Shown here one piece after another: positions 46,008-54,748 of a stretch of DNA of 64,000 nucleotides. The notes under the pieces are model-generated. The model was not told the DNA's origin and did not search any database. It was given only the letters and a program-made list of their open reading frames with translations. The stretch's first letter is position 1. Every line of letters starts with the position of its first letter. Source of the DNA: Chryseobacterium sp. CY350 (GTDB lineage Bacteria; Bacteroidota; Bacteroidia; Flavobacteriales; Weeksellaceae); the NCBI RefSeq assembly GCF_027945075.1, contig NZ_CP116034.1:620001-684000 (forward strand), written 5' to 3'. Both the position numbers and the translations under genes were made by a program.

Positions 46008-46032
46008 AAATAGTGTAAAATAAAGTTACAAC

Positions 46033-46401
46033 ATGAAGCAAAAAATAAAATCAATTCGTCCTTTTATCGGTGCCAAAAATTTTGACGAAAGCCGATCATT
46101 TTACAGAGATTTAGGGTTTGAAGAAGTAGTTCTGGAAAGTAAATTATCGGTTCTTAAAAATCAGGAAATCGCCTTCTATCTTCAGGATTATTATGCGAAA
46201 GAATGGATAGAAAACACCATGATTTTTGTAGAAGTAGAAAGTGCAGATTCATACTATGAAGAACTACAGGCTTTAAATCTGCTAGAAAAATACAAAAACA
46301 CAAAATTAACACCTGTGCGTACCATGGATTGGGGAAAGGAGTGTTTTGTACATGATCCTTCAGGAGTTCTGTGGCATTTTGGTGAATTTTTCAATAGATA
46401 A
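46033..46401 (+). CDS. VOC-superfamily (glyoxalase/bleomycin-resistance-like) protein
   Basis: 122 residues, one pair of beta-alpha-beta-beta-beta modules. First module: IRPFIGAKNFDESRSFYRDL, GFEEVV; second: MIFVEVESADSYYEELQAL and the closing FVHDPSGVLWHFGEF, typical of VOC proteins. Most catalytic VOC members have metal ligands (H/E) at fixed places; few candidates are visible here, so it may be a binding or non-catalytic protein. It precedes the EndoV gene by three bases and is surely cotranscribed. Confidence 0.85.
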   Translation: MKQKIKSIRPFIGAKNFDESRSFYRDLGFEEVVLESKLSVLKNQEIAFYLQDYYAKEWIENTMIFVEVESADSYYEELQALNLLEKYKNTKLTPVRTMDWGKECFVHDPSGVLWHFGEFFNR

Positions 46402-46404
46402 TTC

Positions 46405-46896
46405 ATGATCTACGCTTTTGATACTTATTATTACGAAAATTTTGCCAGAACAGTTTGCATAGCTTTCACCGAATGGTCTTCTGAAAAAGAAACTGAAATC
46501 TTTAGTGAAAACACAGAGATTGTTTCGGATTATGAAAGTGGAGCTTTTTATAAGCGGGAACTTCCGTGTATTTTGAGCCTTTTGTCAAAAATTAATTTAC
46601 AAGAGAATGATATAATTATTGTAGATGGTTTTGTTTCTTTAGATAACGAAGGAAAAATGGGATTAGGAAGCTATCTTTTTGATGCTTTAGATCAAAAAAT
46701 TCCAATTATAGGGATTGCAAAGAATAATTACTCGGCCGCTGACGAAAAGAGAAGAACGATTTTTCGTGGTGAAAGTAAAATTTTAACTGCGGTCGGAATT
46801 GACGTTGATGAAATCAAAAGCAAAGTCGAACAGATGCATGGTTTATATAGAATTCCTACACTTTTGAAAAAGCTTGATCAACTGACAAGAGATTAA
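46405..46896 (+). CDS. Endonuclease V-like protein (divergent)
   Basis: 163 residues, shorter than E. coli Nfi (~223). The catalytic aspartates and glutamate of the RNase H-like fold can be placed: D in YAFDTYYYENFARTV (residue 5), E in YESGAFYKRELPCI (~50) and D in IIIVDGFVSLD (~75). The block LGSYLFDALDQKIPIIGIAKN matches the DIPTIGVAK block of EndoV. EndoV cleaves DNA or RNA next to deoxyinosine/inosine. The N-terminal and C-terminal parts of the usual enzyme are missing. Its activity is uncertain. Confidence 0.75.
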   Translation: MIYAFDTYYYENFARTVCIAFTEWSSEKETEIFSENTEIVSDYESGAFYKRELPCILSLLSKINLQENDIIIVDGFVSLDNEGKMGLGSYLFDALDQKIPIIGIAKNNYSAADEKRRTIFRGESKILTAVGIDVDEIKSKVEQMHGLYRIPTLLKKLDQLTRD

Positions 46897-46902
46897 ATTT
46901 TC

Positions 46903-46969
46903 AATGAGATGAAAAAAGAATCCGCTCTTTAGAAGCGGATCCAGTAGATAAATACATCTCATTTTTTAA
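46903..46969 (+). terminator. Nested hairpin terminator after EndoV gene
   Basis: Outer arms ATGAGATG (about 46904-46911) and CATCTCAT (about 46955-46962) enclose an inner hairpin ATCCGCT/AGCGGAT, followed by TTTTTT. The double structure is unusual for a simple terminator. Confidence 0.65.
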
Positions 46970-46978
46970 TTAGACAAC

Positions 46979-47011
46979 AACAAAAAAGCACAGCCGACGA
47001 TGCTGTGCTTA
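46979..47011 (-). terminator. Terminator for the minus-strand lipoprotein gene
   Basis: AAGCACAGC and GCTGTGCTT form a perfect nine-pair stem; on the minus strand TTTTTTG follows. It lies 160 bases beyond the lipoprotein stop codon. Confidence 0.75.
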
Positions 47012-47171
47012 AATTTTTATTTCAAATTTAATTGCAATTTCAAAGCTGAAAAAAGCAAATAATGAATTCATTTCAGTTTTATTACATAGTAAATGTAAGA
47101 ATAATTTGAATATACAAGATTAATTAAATGTTAAAATTAACAGGTTTTCCACATTTTTTTGTGGATAAAGT

Positions 47172-47738
47172 TTAATACATTTTTTTACTATTAATCGCTT
47201 CAATCTCAAATTGTGTTATTCTTCTAATATTATATGAACGATAACCTAAACTTTCAATGTTTTGCAACAGTGAGTACATGTCAAAATTTTTAATAGTATC
47301 ATTCTCAAAAGAGAACGACAAAGCAAGAAGTCTACCTTGATTATTTTTCATGTTCTTCTTATATGATTTATCTTTAAGAAACGAATATATATGATTTTGG
47401 TTGATTTGATGCAAACTGTCTTTGCTGAGCTTTCTTCTTAATAATTCTGATTCAGCCGGGCTCCATCCACACCAATTCCATATCAATTCTTCTCTGTAAA
47501 AATAAACTATTCCGTTGTTTAAAAAAATGAAATTAACTGCTCCTTTTGGGAAATCATATAACTTTCTTTCATTAATAATAAGCAAATCGGGATTTTTAGC
47601 AACTGCTTCTTTAGTGCGTTTTTCTATATCATCATTAAATTTAGAAACGATAAAAACTTTCTTTTCAGCACTTTTCTTTCCATCATTTTTACAAGATGAA
47701 AAGATGAAAACTATTAATATACAAGATAAAATTCTCAT
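47172..47738 (-). CDS. Hypothetical lipoprotein
   Basis: 188 residues. The signal peptide ends in a lipobox (FIFSSC, residues 11-16). The mature part has no recognised domain: a beta-rich centre (AVNFIFLNNGIVYFYREEL), then WCGWSPAESELLRRKLS with W-C-G-W, and a basic C-terminus. Such small lipoproteins are common and poorly conserved in Flavobacteriia. It lies 73 bases downstream of the uvrA gene start side, on the same strand as uvrA. Function unknown. Confidence 0.6.
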   Translation of the reverse strand: MRILSCILIVFIFSSCKNDGKKSAEKKVFIVSKFNDDIEKRTKEAVAKNPDLLIINERKLYDFPKGAVNFIFLNNGIVYFYREELIWNWCGWSPAESELLRRKLSKDSLHQINQNHIYSFLKDKSYKKNMKNNQGRLLALSFSFENDTIKNFDMYSLLQNIESLGYRSYNIRRITQFEIEAINSKKMY

Positions 47739-47810
47739 TAATCATATGTTTAAACAAATAAAAAAGACAGATCAAAAAGTGAGTAGCAACTAGAAAACTG
47801 CGAAAAGCGT

Positions 47811-50597
47811 TTACAGCTTCTCTGCAATATACTTTGCTGTATGCGACTTTTTATTTTTAGCTAAATCTTCCGGTGTTCCCGCAAAAACGACTTCTCCACC
47901 ATATTTTCCGGCTTCCGGACCGATGTCAATGATGTGGTCGGCAGATTTCATAATATCAGGTTGGTGTTCAATCACTATAACTGAATGTCCGAGATCAATC
48001 AAAGCCTGCAAGGATTTTAATAATTTCTGAATATCATGGAAATGCAATCCTGTGGAAGGCTCATCAAATATAAACAGGGTTTTATCTGTCGTCACGCCTT
48101 TCACAAGGAATGAAGCGAGTTTTACACGCTGCGCTTCACCACCGGAAAGTGTGGAAGAACTCTGTCCCAACTGGAGATATCCCAAACCAACTTCCTGAAG
48201 CGGAGTAAGTTTGGTAACGATCTTATCTTCTTTATTTTCTCTGAAAAAAGCCAAAGCCTCATCAACGGTCATATGCAGAATATCCGATATATTTTTTTCG
48301 TCAAATCTCACCTCAAGAATTTCGTTTTTAAAACGTGTTCCTTTGCAAACCTCACATTCCAGCTCGATATCTGCCATAAACTGCATTGAGACATTAATGA
48401 CACCTTCACCTTTGCACTCATCGCATCTTCCGCCATCGACGTTGAAGGAAAAATGTTTTGGTTTGTAGCCCATCATTTTCGAAACTTTTTGTTTTGAAAA
48501 CAAATCTCTGATGTCATCATACGCTTTCAGATAGGTTACAGGATTTGACCTTGAAGATTTCCCAATCGGGTTCTGATCGATCAATTCAATGTGCTTTACC
48601 AGTTTTGTGGGGAATTCTACAGAATCATAATCTCCTTTTTTTCCGCCCATTCCCAGCTGAATCTGAATGTCATTCGTGAGAATCTCTTTCATTAAAGTAG
48701 ATTTTCCGCTTCCCGAAACTCCCGAAATCACGACCAGACTTTCCAAAGGAACATCAACGTCAATGTTTTTAAGATTATTTGATCTTGCTCCTTTTATATG
48801 AATAAATTCTTTTGCTTTTCTGCGTTTTTCAGGTACTTTTATTTCTAATCTTCCTGTCAGATATTTTGACGTCAGCGTATCGGCATCTTTCAATTCTTTA
48901 TAATCTCCGGCAAAAACCAATTCACCACCAAGATAACCCGCTTCCGGACCAATATCAATAATATAATCTGCGGCTCTCATCACATCTTCATCATGTTCTA
49001 CGACAATGACGGTATTTCCAAGATCTCTGAGATTCTTTAGTACTCCAATCAGGTTTTCGGTGTCTCGAGAATGTAAACCGATTGACGGCTCATCCAAAAT
49101 ATAAATGGAACCCACTAAAGAACTTCCCAAACTCGTAGCAAGATTAATTCGTTGACTTTCGCCACCGGAAAGTGTGTTAGATGTTCTGTTTAAAGTTAAA
49201 TATCCAAGGCCAACTTTCAGTAGAAAATCAAGTCGGGTAGTGATTTCGTACAATAATCTTTTGGCAATATCTTTATCGTGCTGTGAAAGATTCAGACTGT
49301 TAATCATCGGTGACAATTCATCCAAAGGAAGTTCAATCATCGACTGAATATTATGACCGTCAATTTTTACCCAAGTCGTTTCCTCTCTCAAACGCAAGCC
49401 TTCACAAGTGGGACAAAGCGTTTTCCCGCGATAACGGGAAAGCATAACACGATACTGGATTTTATATAGATTTTCCTCCAGCATCTTGAAGAAATTATTC
49501 AGTGATGGAAATGTGCTTTTACCATCACCTTTCCACAAATAGCTTTTCTGCTCTTTGCTTAATTGATGATAAGGCTTATGAATAGGGAAGTCTTTAGCTT
49601 TTTTAATGAAATCTTTTTTCCATTCGCTCATCGATTCTCCTTTCCATGAAGCGACAGCATCTTCAAAAACAGATAATGCTTTATTAGGAATCACTAAATC
49701 TTCATCAATACCAATTACTTTTCCGTAACCTTCACAAGTCGGACAAGCGCCATAAGGATTATTAAAACTGAAAAAATGAACATTCGGCTCAAGAAATTCT
49801 ATTCCGTCAAGTTCAAATTTATTTGAAAAGTCTTTTGTTTCTCCATTTTCGACATTTTTTAAGGAACAATATCCACGACCTTCATAAAAAGCCATCTGAA
49901 TAGAATCTGCCAAACGCTGAAGAAAACTTTCATCATCTTCGTAAGAAAAACGATCGATTACCAAATTGATTACCATTCCTTTTTCCGGAGCGAAACCAAA
50001 GCTTTCAAGATCTTCAATCCCGGCAACGTTCCCATTAACTTCAAGTCTCGTAAAACCTGCAAGTTTTAAAATATTTAAATTTTCTGTAAAATTTTCAATA
50101 TCATATTCTAACGGAGCCGTTAATAAAAATGAGGTATCCTTTTTTGCTGATTTTATAAAATCAATCACATCAGAAACCGAATCTTTTTTTACTTCCTCGC
50201 CTGAAACAGGAGAAAATGTCTTCCCGATTCTTGCGAATAAAAGTTTCATATAATCGTAAATCTCTGTAGAAGTTCCTACCGTCGATCGGGGATTAGAAGA
50301 AATTACTTTCTGCTGAATAGCGATCGACGGAGCCAATCCTTTGATATCATCAACTTTTGGTTTTTCAAGTTTCCCTAAAAACTGACGAGCGTATGAACTT
50401 AAACTTTCCACATAACGTCTTTGTCCTTCAGCATAAATGGTATCAAAAGCCAGTGAAGATTTTCCGCTTCCGGAAACTCCTGTGATGACGATTAATTTAT
50501 TTTTAGGAAGTAATACATCGATGTGTTTCAGGTTGTTAAGATGTGCATTCTTTACGAAAACCTGTTTTTTTATATCTATTTCTGTAGTTGGAGTCAT
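47811..50597 (-). CDS. uvrA: Excinuclease ABC subunit A (UvrA)
   Basis: 928 residues. UvrA is the damage sensor of nucleotide excision repair, with two ABC ATPase modules. Walker A 1 [16 protein letters not shown], Walker A 2 [15 protein letters not shown]; signatures [16 protein letters not shown] and [16 protein letters not shown]; Walker [12 protein letters not shown] and [10 protein letters not shown]. The second zinc finger is complete (CDECKGEGV ... CEVCKGTRF). The first has only its second half (ACPTCEGYG), preceded by [11 protein letters not shown] where most UvrA have a C-P-x-C pair. Many Bacteroidota carry two uvrA genes; only one is in this window. Confidence 0.96.
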   Translation of the reverse strand: MTPTTEIDIKKQVFVKNAHLNNLKHIDVLLPKNKLIVITGVSGSGKSSLAFDTIYAEGQRRYVESLSSYARQFLGKLEKPKVDDIKGLAPSIAIQQKVISSNPRSTVGTSTEIYDYMKLLFARIGKTFSPVSGEEVKKDSVSDVIDFIKSAKKDTSFLLTAPLEYDIENFTENLNILKLAGFTRLEVNGNVAGIEDLESFGFAPEKGMVINLVIDRFSYEDDESFLQRLADSIQMAFYEGRGYCSLKNVENGETKDFSNKFELDGIEFLEPNVHFFSFNNPYGACPTCEGYGKVIGIDEDLVIPNKALSVFEDAVASWKGESMSEWKKDFIKKAKDFPIHKPYHQLSKEQKSYLWKGDGKSTFPSLNNFFKMLEENLYKIQYRVMLSRYRGKTLCPTCEGLRLREETTWVKIDGHNIQSMIELPLDELSPMINSLNLSQHDKDIAKRLLYEITTRLDFLLKVGLGYLTLNRTSNTLSGGESQRINLATSLGSSLVGSIYILDEPSIGLHSRDTENLIGVLKNLRDLGNTVIVVEHDEDVMRAADYIIDIGPEAGYLGGELVFAGDYKELKDADTLTSKYLTGRLEIKVPEKRRKAKEFIHIKGARSNNLKNIDVDVPLESLVVISGVSGSGKSTLMKEILTNDIQIQLGMGGKKGDYDSVEFPTKLVKHIELIDQNPIGKSSRSNPVTYLKAYDDIRDLFSKQKVSKMMGYKPKHFSFNVDGGRCDECKGEGVINVSMQFMADIELECEVCKGTRFKNEILEVRFDEKNISDILHMTVDEALAFFRENKEDKIVTKLTPLQEVGLGYLQLGQSSSTLSGGEAQRVKLASFLVKGVTTDKTLFIFDEPSTGLHFHDIQKLLKSLQALIDLGHSVIVIEHQPDIMKSADHIIDIGPEAGKYGGEVVFAGTPEDLAKNKKSHTAKYIAEKL

Positions 50598-50614
50598 AGT
50601 AAAATTGAGACTAA

Positions 50615-50622
50615 CAAAAATA
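50615..50622 (-). promoter_or_regulatory. -7 box of uvrA
   Basis: TATTTTTG on the minus strand, 17 bases before the uvrA ATG. Confidence 0.45.
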
Positions 50623-50907
50623 CAAATTTTAAATTATATTTTTTGAAGTAATTTCTTTCATTATCTCATCTGATTTCATTTATTATTCATAAAAATTTTT
50701 CAGAATTAAATTTTTTTTTGTGCAAAATTGATAAGATAATTCACTTTGTTAACATTTTTTTAGACCGTGTTAAAATTTAAGTAATTAATTATCAATTACG
50801 TGAGATATAATCTCGCAAAATTTCCATAAAAATTGAATGTTTTTAGTAGTTTGCTATTGCTTTATATTTTTTTTCGTTTTAAATTGCACTAACCAAAAAG
50901 TAATAAT

Positions 50908-50958
50908 ATGAAAACACTATTTAAGCATTTTATTACATATTTGATGAGCAAAAGATAA
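50908..50958 (+). CDS. Possible 16-residue leader peptide upstream of the TonB receptor gene
   Basis: ATG 50908 encodes MKTLFKHFITYLMSKR and a stop. Twenty-five bases later a strong hairpin with T tract stands before the TonB-dependent receptor gene. A short ORF followed by a terminator in a 500-base leader is the layout of an attenuator or of a small independent transcript. The spacing to a ribosome site is unclear and a match by chance is possible. Nothing else is recognisable in 50598-51093 apart from the uvrA promoter. Confidence 0.35.
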   Translation: MKTLFKHFITYLMSKR

Positions 50959-50981
50959 CATTACTTCCCGTATTGAACCCT

Positions 50982-51013
50982 CAAAAAGACACAGTGTATG
51001 TGTCTTTTTTTAT
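50982..51013 (+). terminator. Terminator in the leader of the TonB receptor gene
   Basis: AAAAAGACAC (50983-50992) pairs with GTGTCTTTTT (51000-51009) around a short loop; T run follows. It is 81 bases before the receptor ATG. Confidence 0.8.
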
Positions 51014-51093
51014 GATATCTATCATTTTGACTGTTGTGCAAAGTCTCCTAATTTTGAAAGCTTCAAATAATTTTTAAAAAAATAAAAAGAAGT

Positions 51094-52905
51094 ATGATAA
51101 AAAAGCTGGGAGCCACAATCTTTCTTTGCTCATTATGTTCGCTGAACGCTCAGGAAAAAATGGTGGATATAGATTCTATAGAAATCCAAGGGAAATTTAT
51201 TTCTACGCCTTATAAAAATGCCAACCAAAATATTTCTGTCATCACCAAAGATGATATTTTAAATTCACCAGCAACAAGCATCGACGAGATTCTTCAGCAG
51301 ATTCCCGGCATGGATATCAGAAGAAGAGGAGCGAATGGAGTACAGAGTGATATTGGCTTTCGCGGCAGCTCTTTTGAGCAGGTTCTACTGCTTTTGAATG
51401 GGATCAGAATGAATGATTCTCAAACCGGTCATAACTCAATGAATGTTCCTGTAGATCTGGATGATGTTGAAAGAATTGAAATCATCAAAGGTCCTGCAGC
51501 AAGACGTTTCGGGCAAAATGCTTTTGCGGGAGCCATCAACATTATAACTAAAGCAAAACCGGGAAAACGTGTCAAAATAGGCGGTGAACTTGGTGATTAC
51601 AAATCTTATGGTTTGGGAATTAATGCGAATTTTGGCAACGAAAAATTTTCAAACCTGCTACAGGCAAACTCTAATTCTTCGCAAGGATACCGACACAATA
51701 CTGATTTTGAAATGAGAAATGTCTTTTATCAGAATCAATTAAAAATAAAAGATGGAAGCATCCGATTACAAGCAGGAATTTCAGAGAAAAAATTCGGAGC
51801 CAATGGTTTTTATTCTTCTCCTGCCGCAACAGAGCAGTATGAAGAACTTCAGGCCTCAATCGTAAGTTTGGCTTATCAACAAGACTTCGGAAAATTAAAA
51901 TTAAATTCAAATGTGTATTGGCGAAGAGGGCAGGATATGTATCTTTTTAACAGAGAAAAGCCAGAAATCTACAGAAATATGCACATCGGAAACAATGTGG
52001 GAGGCGAAGTAAACTCGAGCTACACATCAAATCTAGGAACTACAGGTTTGGGGGTAGAATTAAGAAAGGAATTTTTGGCAAGTAATAATTTAGGACATAG
52101 AGAACGTTTTGTTTCTCAGGTTTTCTTCGAGCATCATTTGTCTCTTTTAGATAAGAAATTAAATATTACACCAGGAATTTCATGGGCAAATTATTCGAAT
52201 GAAGGTAACTTCTTCTATCCGGGATTAGATGTTGGATATACTTTCTACGAAAACAATAAAATCTACGGAAATATCTCGAAAGTTCACCGCGTACCTACTT
52301 TTACCGATCTTTATTATTCTAGCAAAACAGAAAAAGGAAACGAAAATCTTCTTCCTGAAAGCGCCGTATATGCTGAAATCGGATATCAATATCAGACAAA
52401 AAACATTCTGGCAAAAGCGAGTGGTTTCTACCGAAGTTCAAGTGACGCCATCGACTGGATGAAAAATTCATTGCAAGATCCTATATGGTACGCTCAAAAT
52501 ATTGGTGACACCGAAATTAAAGGTATTGAAATAGAGTTGGGACATCAGGTTTTTGACTGGATGAAATATACTCTAGGTTATACTTATCTTGATAATAAAT
52601 TTAAAGATTTTAATAACGGATATTCACGGTATATTCTTGATAATCTGAAACATCAGTTTGTAGCAAAATTAAATACTAAATTTTTGAAAAACTTCACCAA
52701 CGAATTGATCTATAGATACAATGATCGTGAAAATTTAGGAAGTTATCATCTTTTAGATGAAAAATTAAGTTTTACAAAAAATGATCTTTCAGTTTATATC
52801 TTAATTAATAATGTAACAGATTCTGATTATACTGAAACGTTTGGAGTACCGATGCCGCAGCGCTGGTTTCACTTAGGATTTTCATACAATATTAATATTA
52901 AGTAA
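51094..52905 (+). CDS. TonB-dependent outer-membrane receptor
   Basis: 603 residues. Signal peptide to LNAQ, then a plug domain (ISVITKDDILNSPATSIDEI, QQIPGMDIRRRG, GFRGSSFEQVLLLLNGIRMN, VERIEIIKGPAARRFGQNA, FAGAINIITK) and a 22-stranded barrel-like remainder to a C-terminal aromatic end (FHLGFSYNI). It lacks the N-terminal carboxypeptidase-like domain found in SusC receptors, and its length is close to BtuB/siderophore receptors. It imports a large or scarce ligand across the outer membrane with energy from TonB. The ligand is unknown. Confidence 0.94.
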   Translation: MIKKLGATIFLCSLCSLNAQEKMVDIDSIEIQGKFISTPYKNANQNISVITKDDILNSPATSIDEILQQIPGMDIRRRGANGVQSDIGFRGSSFEQVLLLLNGIRMNDSQTGHNSMNVPVDLDDVERIEIIKGPAARRFGQNAFAGAINIITKAKPGKRVKIGGELGDYKSYGLGINANFGNEKFSNLLQANSNSSQGYRHNTDFEMRNVFYQNQLKIKDGSIRLQAGISEKKFGANGFYSSPAATEQYEELQASIVSLAYQQDFGKLKLNSNVYWRRGQDMYLFNREKPEIYRNMHIGNNVGGEVNSSYTSNLGTTGLGVELRKEFLASNNLGHRERFVSQVFFEHHLSLLDKKLNITPGISWANYSNEGNFFYPGLDVGYTFYENNKIYGNISKVHRVPTFTDLYYSSKTEKGNENLLPESAVYAEIGYQYQTKNILAKASGFYRSSSDAIDWMKNSLQDPIWYAQNIGDTEIKGIEIELGHQVFDWMKYTLGYTYLDNKFKDFNNGYSRYILDNLKHQFVAKLNTKFLKNFTNELIYRYNDRENLGSYHLLDEKLSFTKNDLSVYILINNVTDSDYTETFGVPMPQRWFHLGFSYNINIK

Positions 52906-52956
52906 ACTTAACATTAACGAATTGTTAAATAGATTATTTTTGCAAAAATTTTTTGG

Positions 52957-53676
52957 ATGAAACTTATTACAAGTCTTGGTTTTGTTTTGACGATGAGTCT
53001 TTTTAGCGCTCAGGAACACATTTCAGCTTTTAATGCTTTGACTGTAACGTATAAGTTTCATCCAAAATTCTTTCTCTACGCAGAAGGGCAGATGAGAGGG
53101 ATTGAAGAATATACTTATCCTGATTATTACGAAATAAAAGGTGGTTTGGGGTACAATCTGACCAAAAATCACAAACCATTCGTAGGTTTGGGAAGATACG
53201 CGACTTATAAAGATCACGCGATCGATAAAGAAGAATTCAGGATCTGGCTTCAGGATGTTATCGACTTTAAAAAAGGAATCGTAAAATTTGAAAATCGTTT
53301 CCGTGTAGAAAAATCTTGGTTTTACGAACCTAAGACCGATAAAAATTCTGAAAGAATGCGTTATCGTTACCGTTTAAATATTTCTGTCCCGTTAAACTCA
53401 AAAAAAATAGCACCTGGTACTTTGTTTGCCAATGTTTATGATGAAGTTTTCTTCGTAACACCGATGAAGCCTTCATTTTCGCGAAACCGTCTGTATGGTG
53501 GTTTTGGTTATCAGGCAGATGAGATTTTTGGGATTGTAACTGGCTATCTCTGGCAGAGAGAATTTGATGCGAAGGGAAACAAAAATGTACATTTTGTATA
53601 TTTAGCACTCAACATCAATATTGACGATACAAAAAATAACGAAACAAAAACATATCATTTCCCGGGAGCAGATTAG
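52957..53676 (+). CDS. DUF2490-family outer-membrane beta-barrel-like protein
   Basis: 239 residues. Signal peptide MKLITSLGFVLTMSLFSAQ. The mature protein is rich in alternating hydrophobic and charged residues (YKFHPKFFLYAEGQMRGIEE, FENRFRVEKSWFYEPK, RMRYRYRLNISVPLN), the pattern of DUF2490, a beta-barrel family common in Bacteroidota. It has its own likely -7 box (TATTTTTG near 52935). It follows the TonB receptor by 51 bases. Its stop overlaps the stop of the converging HD gene. Confidence 0.85.
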   Translation: MKLITSLGFVLTMSLFSAQEHISAFNALTVTYKFHPKFFLYAEGQMRGIEEYTYPDYYEIKGGLGYNLTKNHKPFVGLGRYATYKDHAIDKEEFRIWLQDVIDFKKGIVKFENRFRVEKSWFYEPKTDKNSERMRYRYRLNISVPLNSKKIAPGTLFANVYDEVFFVTPMKPSFSRNRLYGGFGYQADEIFGIVTGYLWQREFDAKGNKNVHFVYLALNINIDDTKNNETKTYHFPGAD

Positions 53677-54119
53677 TATTTCTCAGATAAATACCGGTAA
53701 GCTTTCAGATATTTATTGAATCGGTGAATGTCTTTAGAAGTCAACTCACGGTTTACTCTTCTCAGATCCATATTATCGCGCAGATCATTTAGTTTTACTG
53801 CAACTGCCAAGGGCGATCTTTCAGTTCTCTTTACAAAGTCATCGTAAATTTCATCCGGATCATATTTCGTAAGGCAACTTACAGCATATAAAATATATTC
53901 GGGGAAACCTTCGTTTCTTAAAAATTCAATACTGAAATCTTGTGGATTATCCTCAACAACATCGTGGAGAACTCCGACAATTTTTTCGTCCATGGTTTTG
54001 CCATATTCCATAACACGCATTACGTGAGCAATATATGGAGCATGGTATTTATCTTTTTGACCTTTATGTGCTTTATCAGCTATTTTTATGGCTTTATGTA
54101 GAAGTTCTTCTTTTGTCAT
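53673..54119 (-). CDS. HD-domain (p)ppGpp hydrolase-like protein (MESH1/small SpoT-like)
   Basis: 148 residues. H of KAHKGQ (metal ligand), the HD pair in VGVLHDVVEDNPQD (about residue 52) and D in KLNDLRDNMD match the hydrolase half of RelA/SpoT. No synthetase domain is present, so it would be a small alarmone hydrolase or a related nucleotide phosphohydrolase acting in the cytoplasm. Substrate is inferred from the family only. The stop codon (TAA, minus strand) shares bases with the stop of the DUF2490 gene. Confidence 0.87.
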   Translation of the reverse strand: MTKEELLHKAIKIADKAHKGQKDKYHAPYIAHVMRVMEYGKTMDEKIVGVLHDVVEDNPQDFSIEFLRNEGFPEYILYAVSCLTKYDPDEIYDDFVKRTERSPLAVAVKLNDLRDNMDLRRVNRELTSKDIHRFNKYLKAYRYLSEKY

Positions 54120-54220
54120 CGCTATTTAATAGAGTACAAAAATATAAAACGCCACAAAAAAACGGATGATTTTTAGCAAAATTTATCCACAATTTAAAAG
54201 TTTTAAAATTTCTGATCGCT

Positions 54221-54538
54221 TTATTTTTCAATTTCTTTTCTAAGCTTTTCGGGAGAAATTGAATTCAGCGTTTTATACTTCGAGTGATCTTTGTAAGAAT
54301 CTTTAAGACTAGAATAGACAATGGTATCCTTGGGTTTAGCAACAAGCATCTTATATGTTTTTAAAGGCTGTCTCAATGTATTAGCATAAGCTGTTAATAG
54401 CACGGAATCCTCCGATATTTGATGCTTCTGCATTAATTCCGGCTTGAAAAAATATGATCTCTTTAATGAATCTGTCTTTTTTTCCTGTGCCGAAAACGTT
54501 ACGCTCATCAATAGAATTGTACCGCAAATAATTTTCAT
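54221..54538 (-). CDS. Hypothetical secreted small protein
   Basis: 105 residues from ATG 54538; a TTG six bases earlier is unlikely. A signal peptide (MKIICGTILLMSVTFSAQ) is followed by a hydrophilic helical segment with no known motif (KKTDSLKRSYFFKPELMQKH, then YANTLRQPLKTYKMLVAKP). Probably periplasmic. It stands alone on the minus strand between the HD gene and the acyl-CoA dehydrogenase gene. Function unknown. Confidence 0.55.
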   Translation of the reverse strand: MKIICGTILLMSVTFSAQEKKTDSLKRSYFFKPELMQKHQISEDSVLLTAYANTLRQPLKTYKMLVAKPKDTIVYSSLKDSYKDHSKYKTLNSISPEKLRKEIEK

Positions 54539-54748
54539 AATCAATTTTTTTTTCTAAAATACAAAATATTAATTTAAACAAATATTACTTTTAAACAAAA
54601 TTCTCAATAATGAGATTTAATGATGTCGATATCTCAATAATTTGCTGCACTTAAATTTGTACTCTTAAATTATTGAAGGAAAAAAAAATCTGACTGGCTC
54701 TATTAACCAATCAGATTTCTAAAAATTTTTATTTAAACCGATTTAAGC

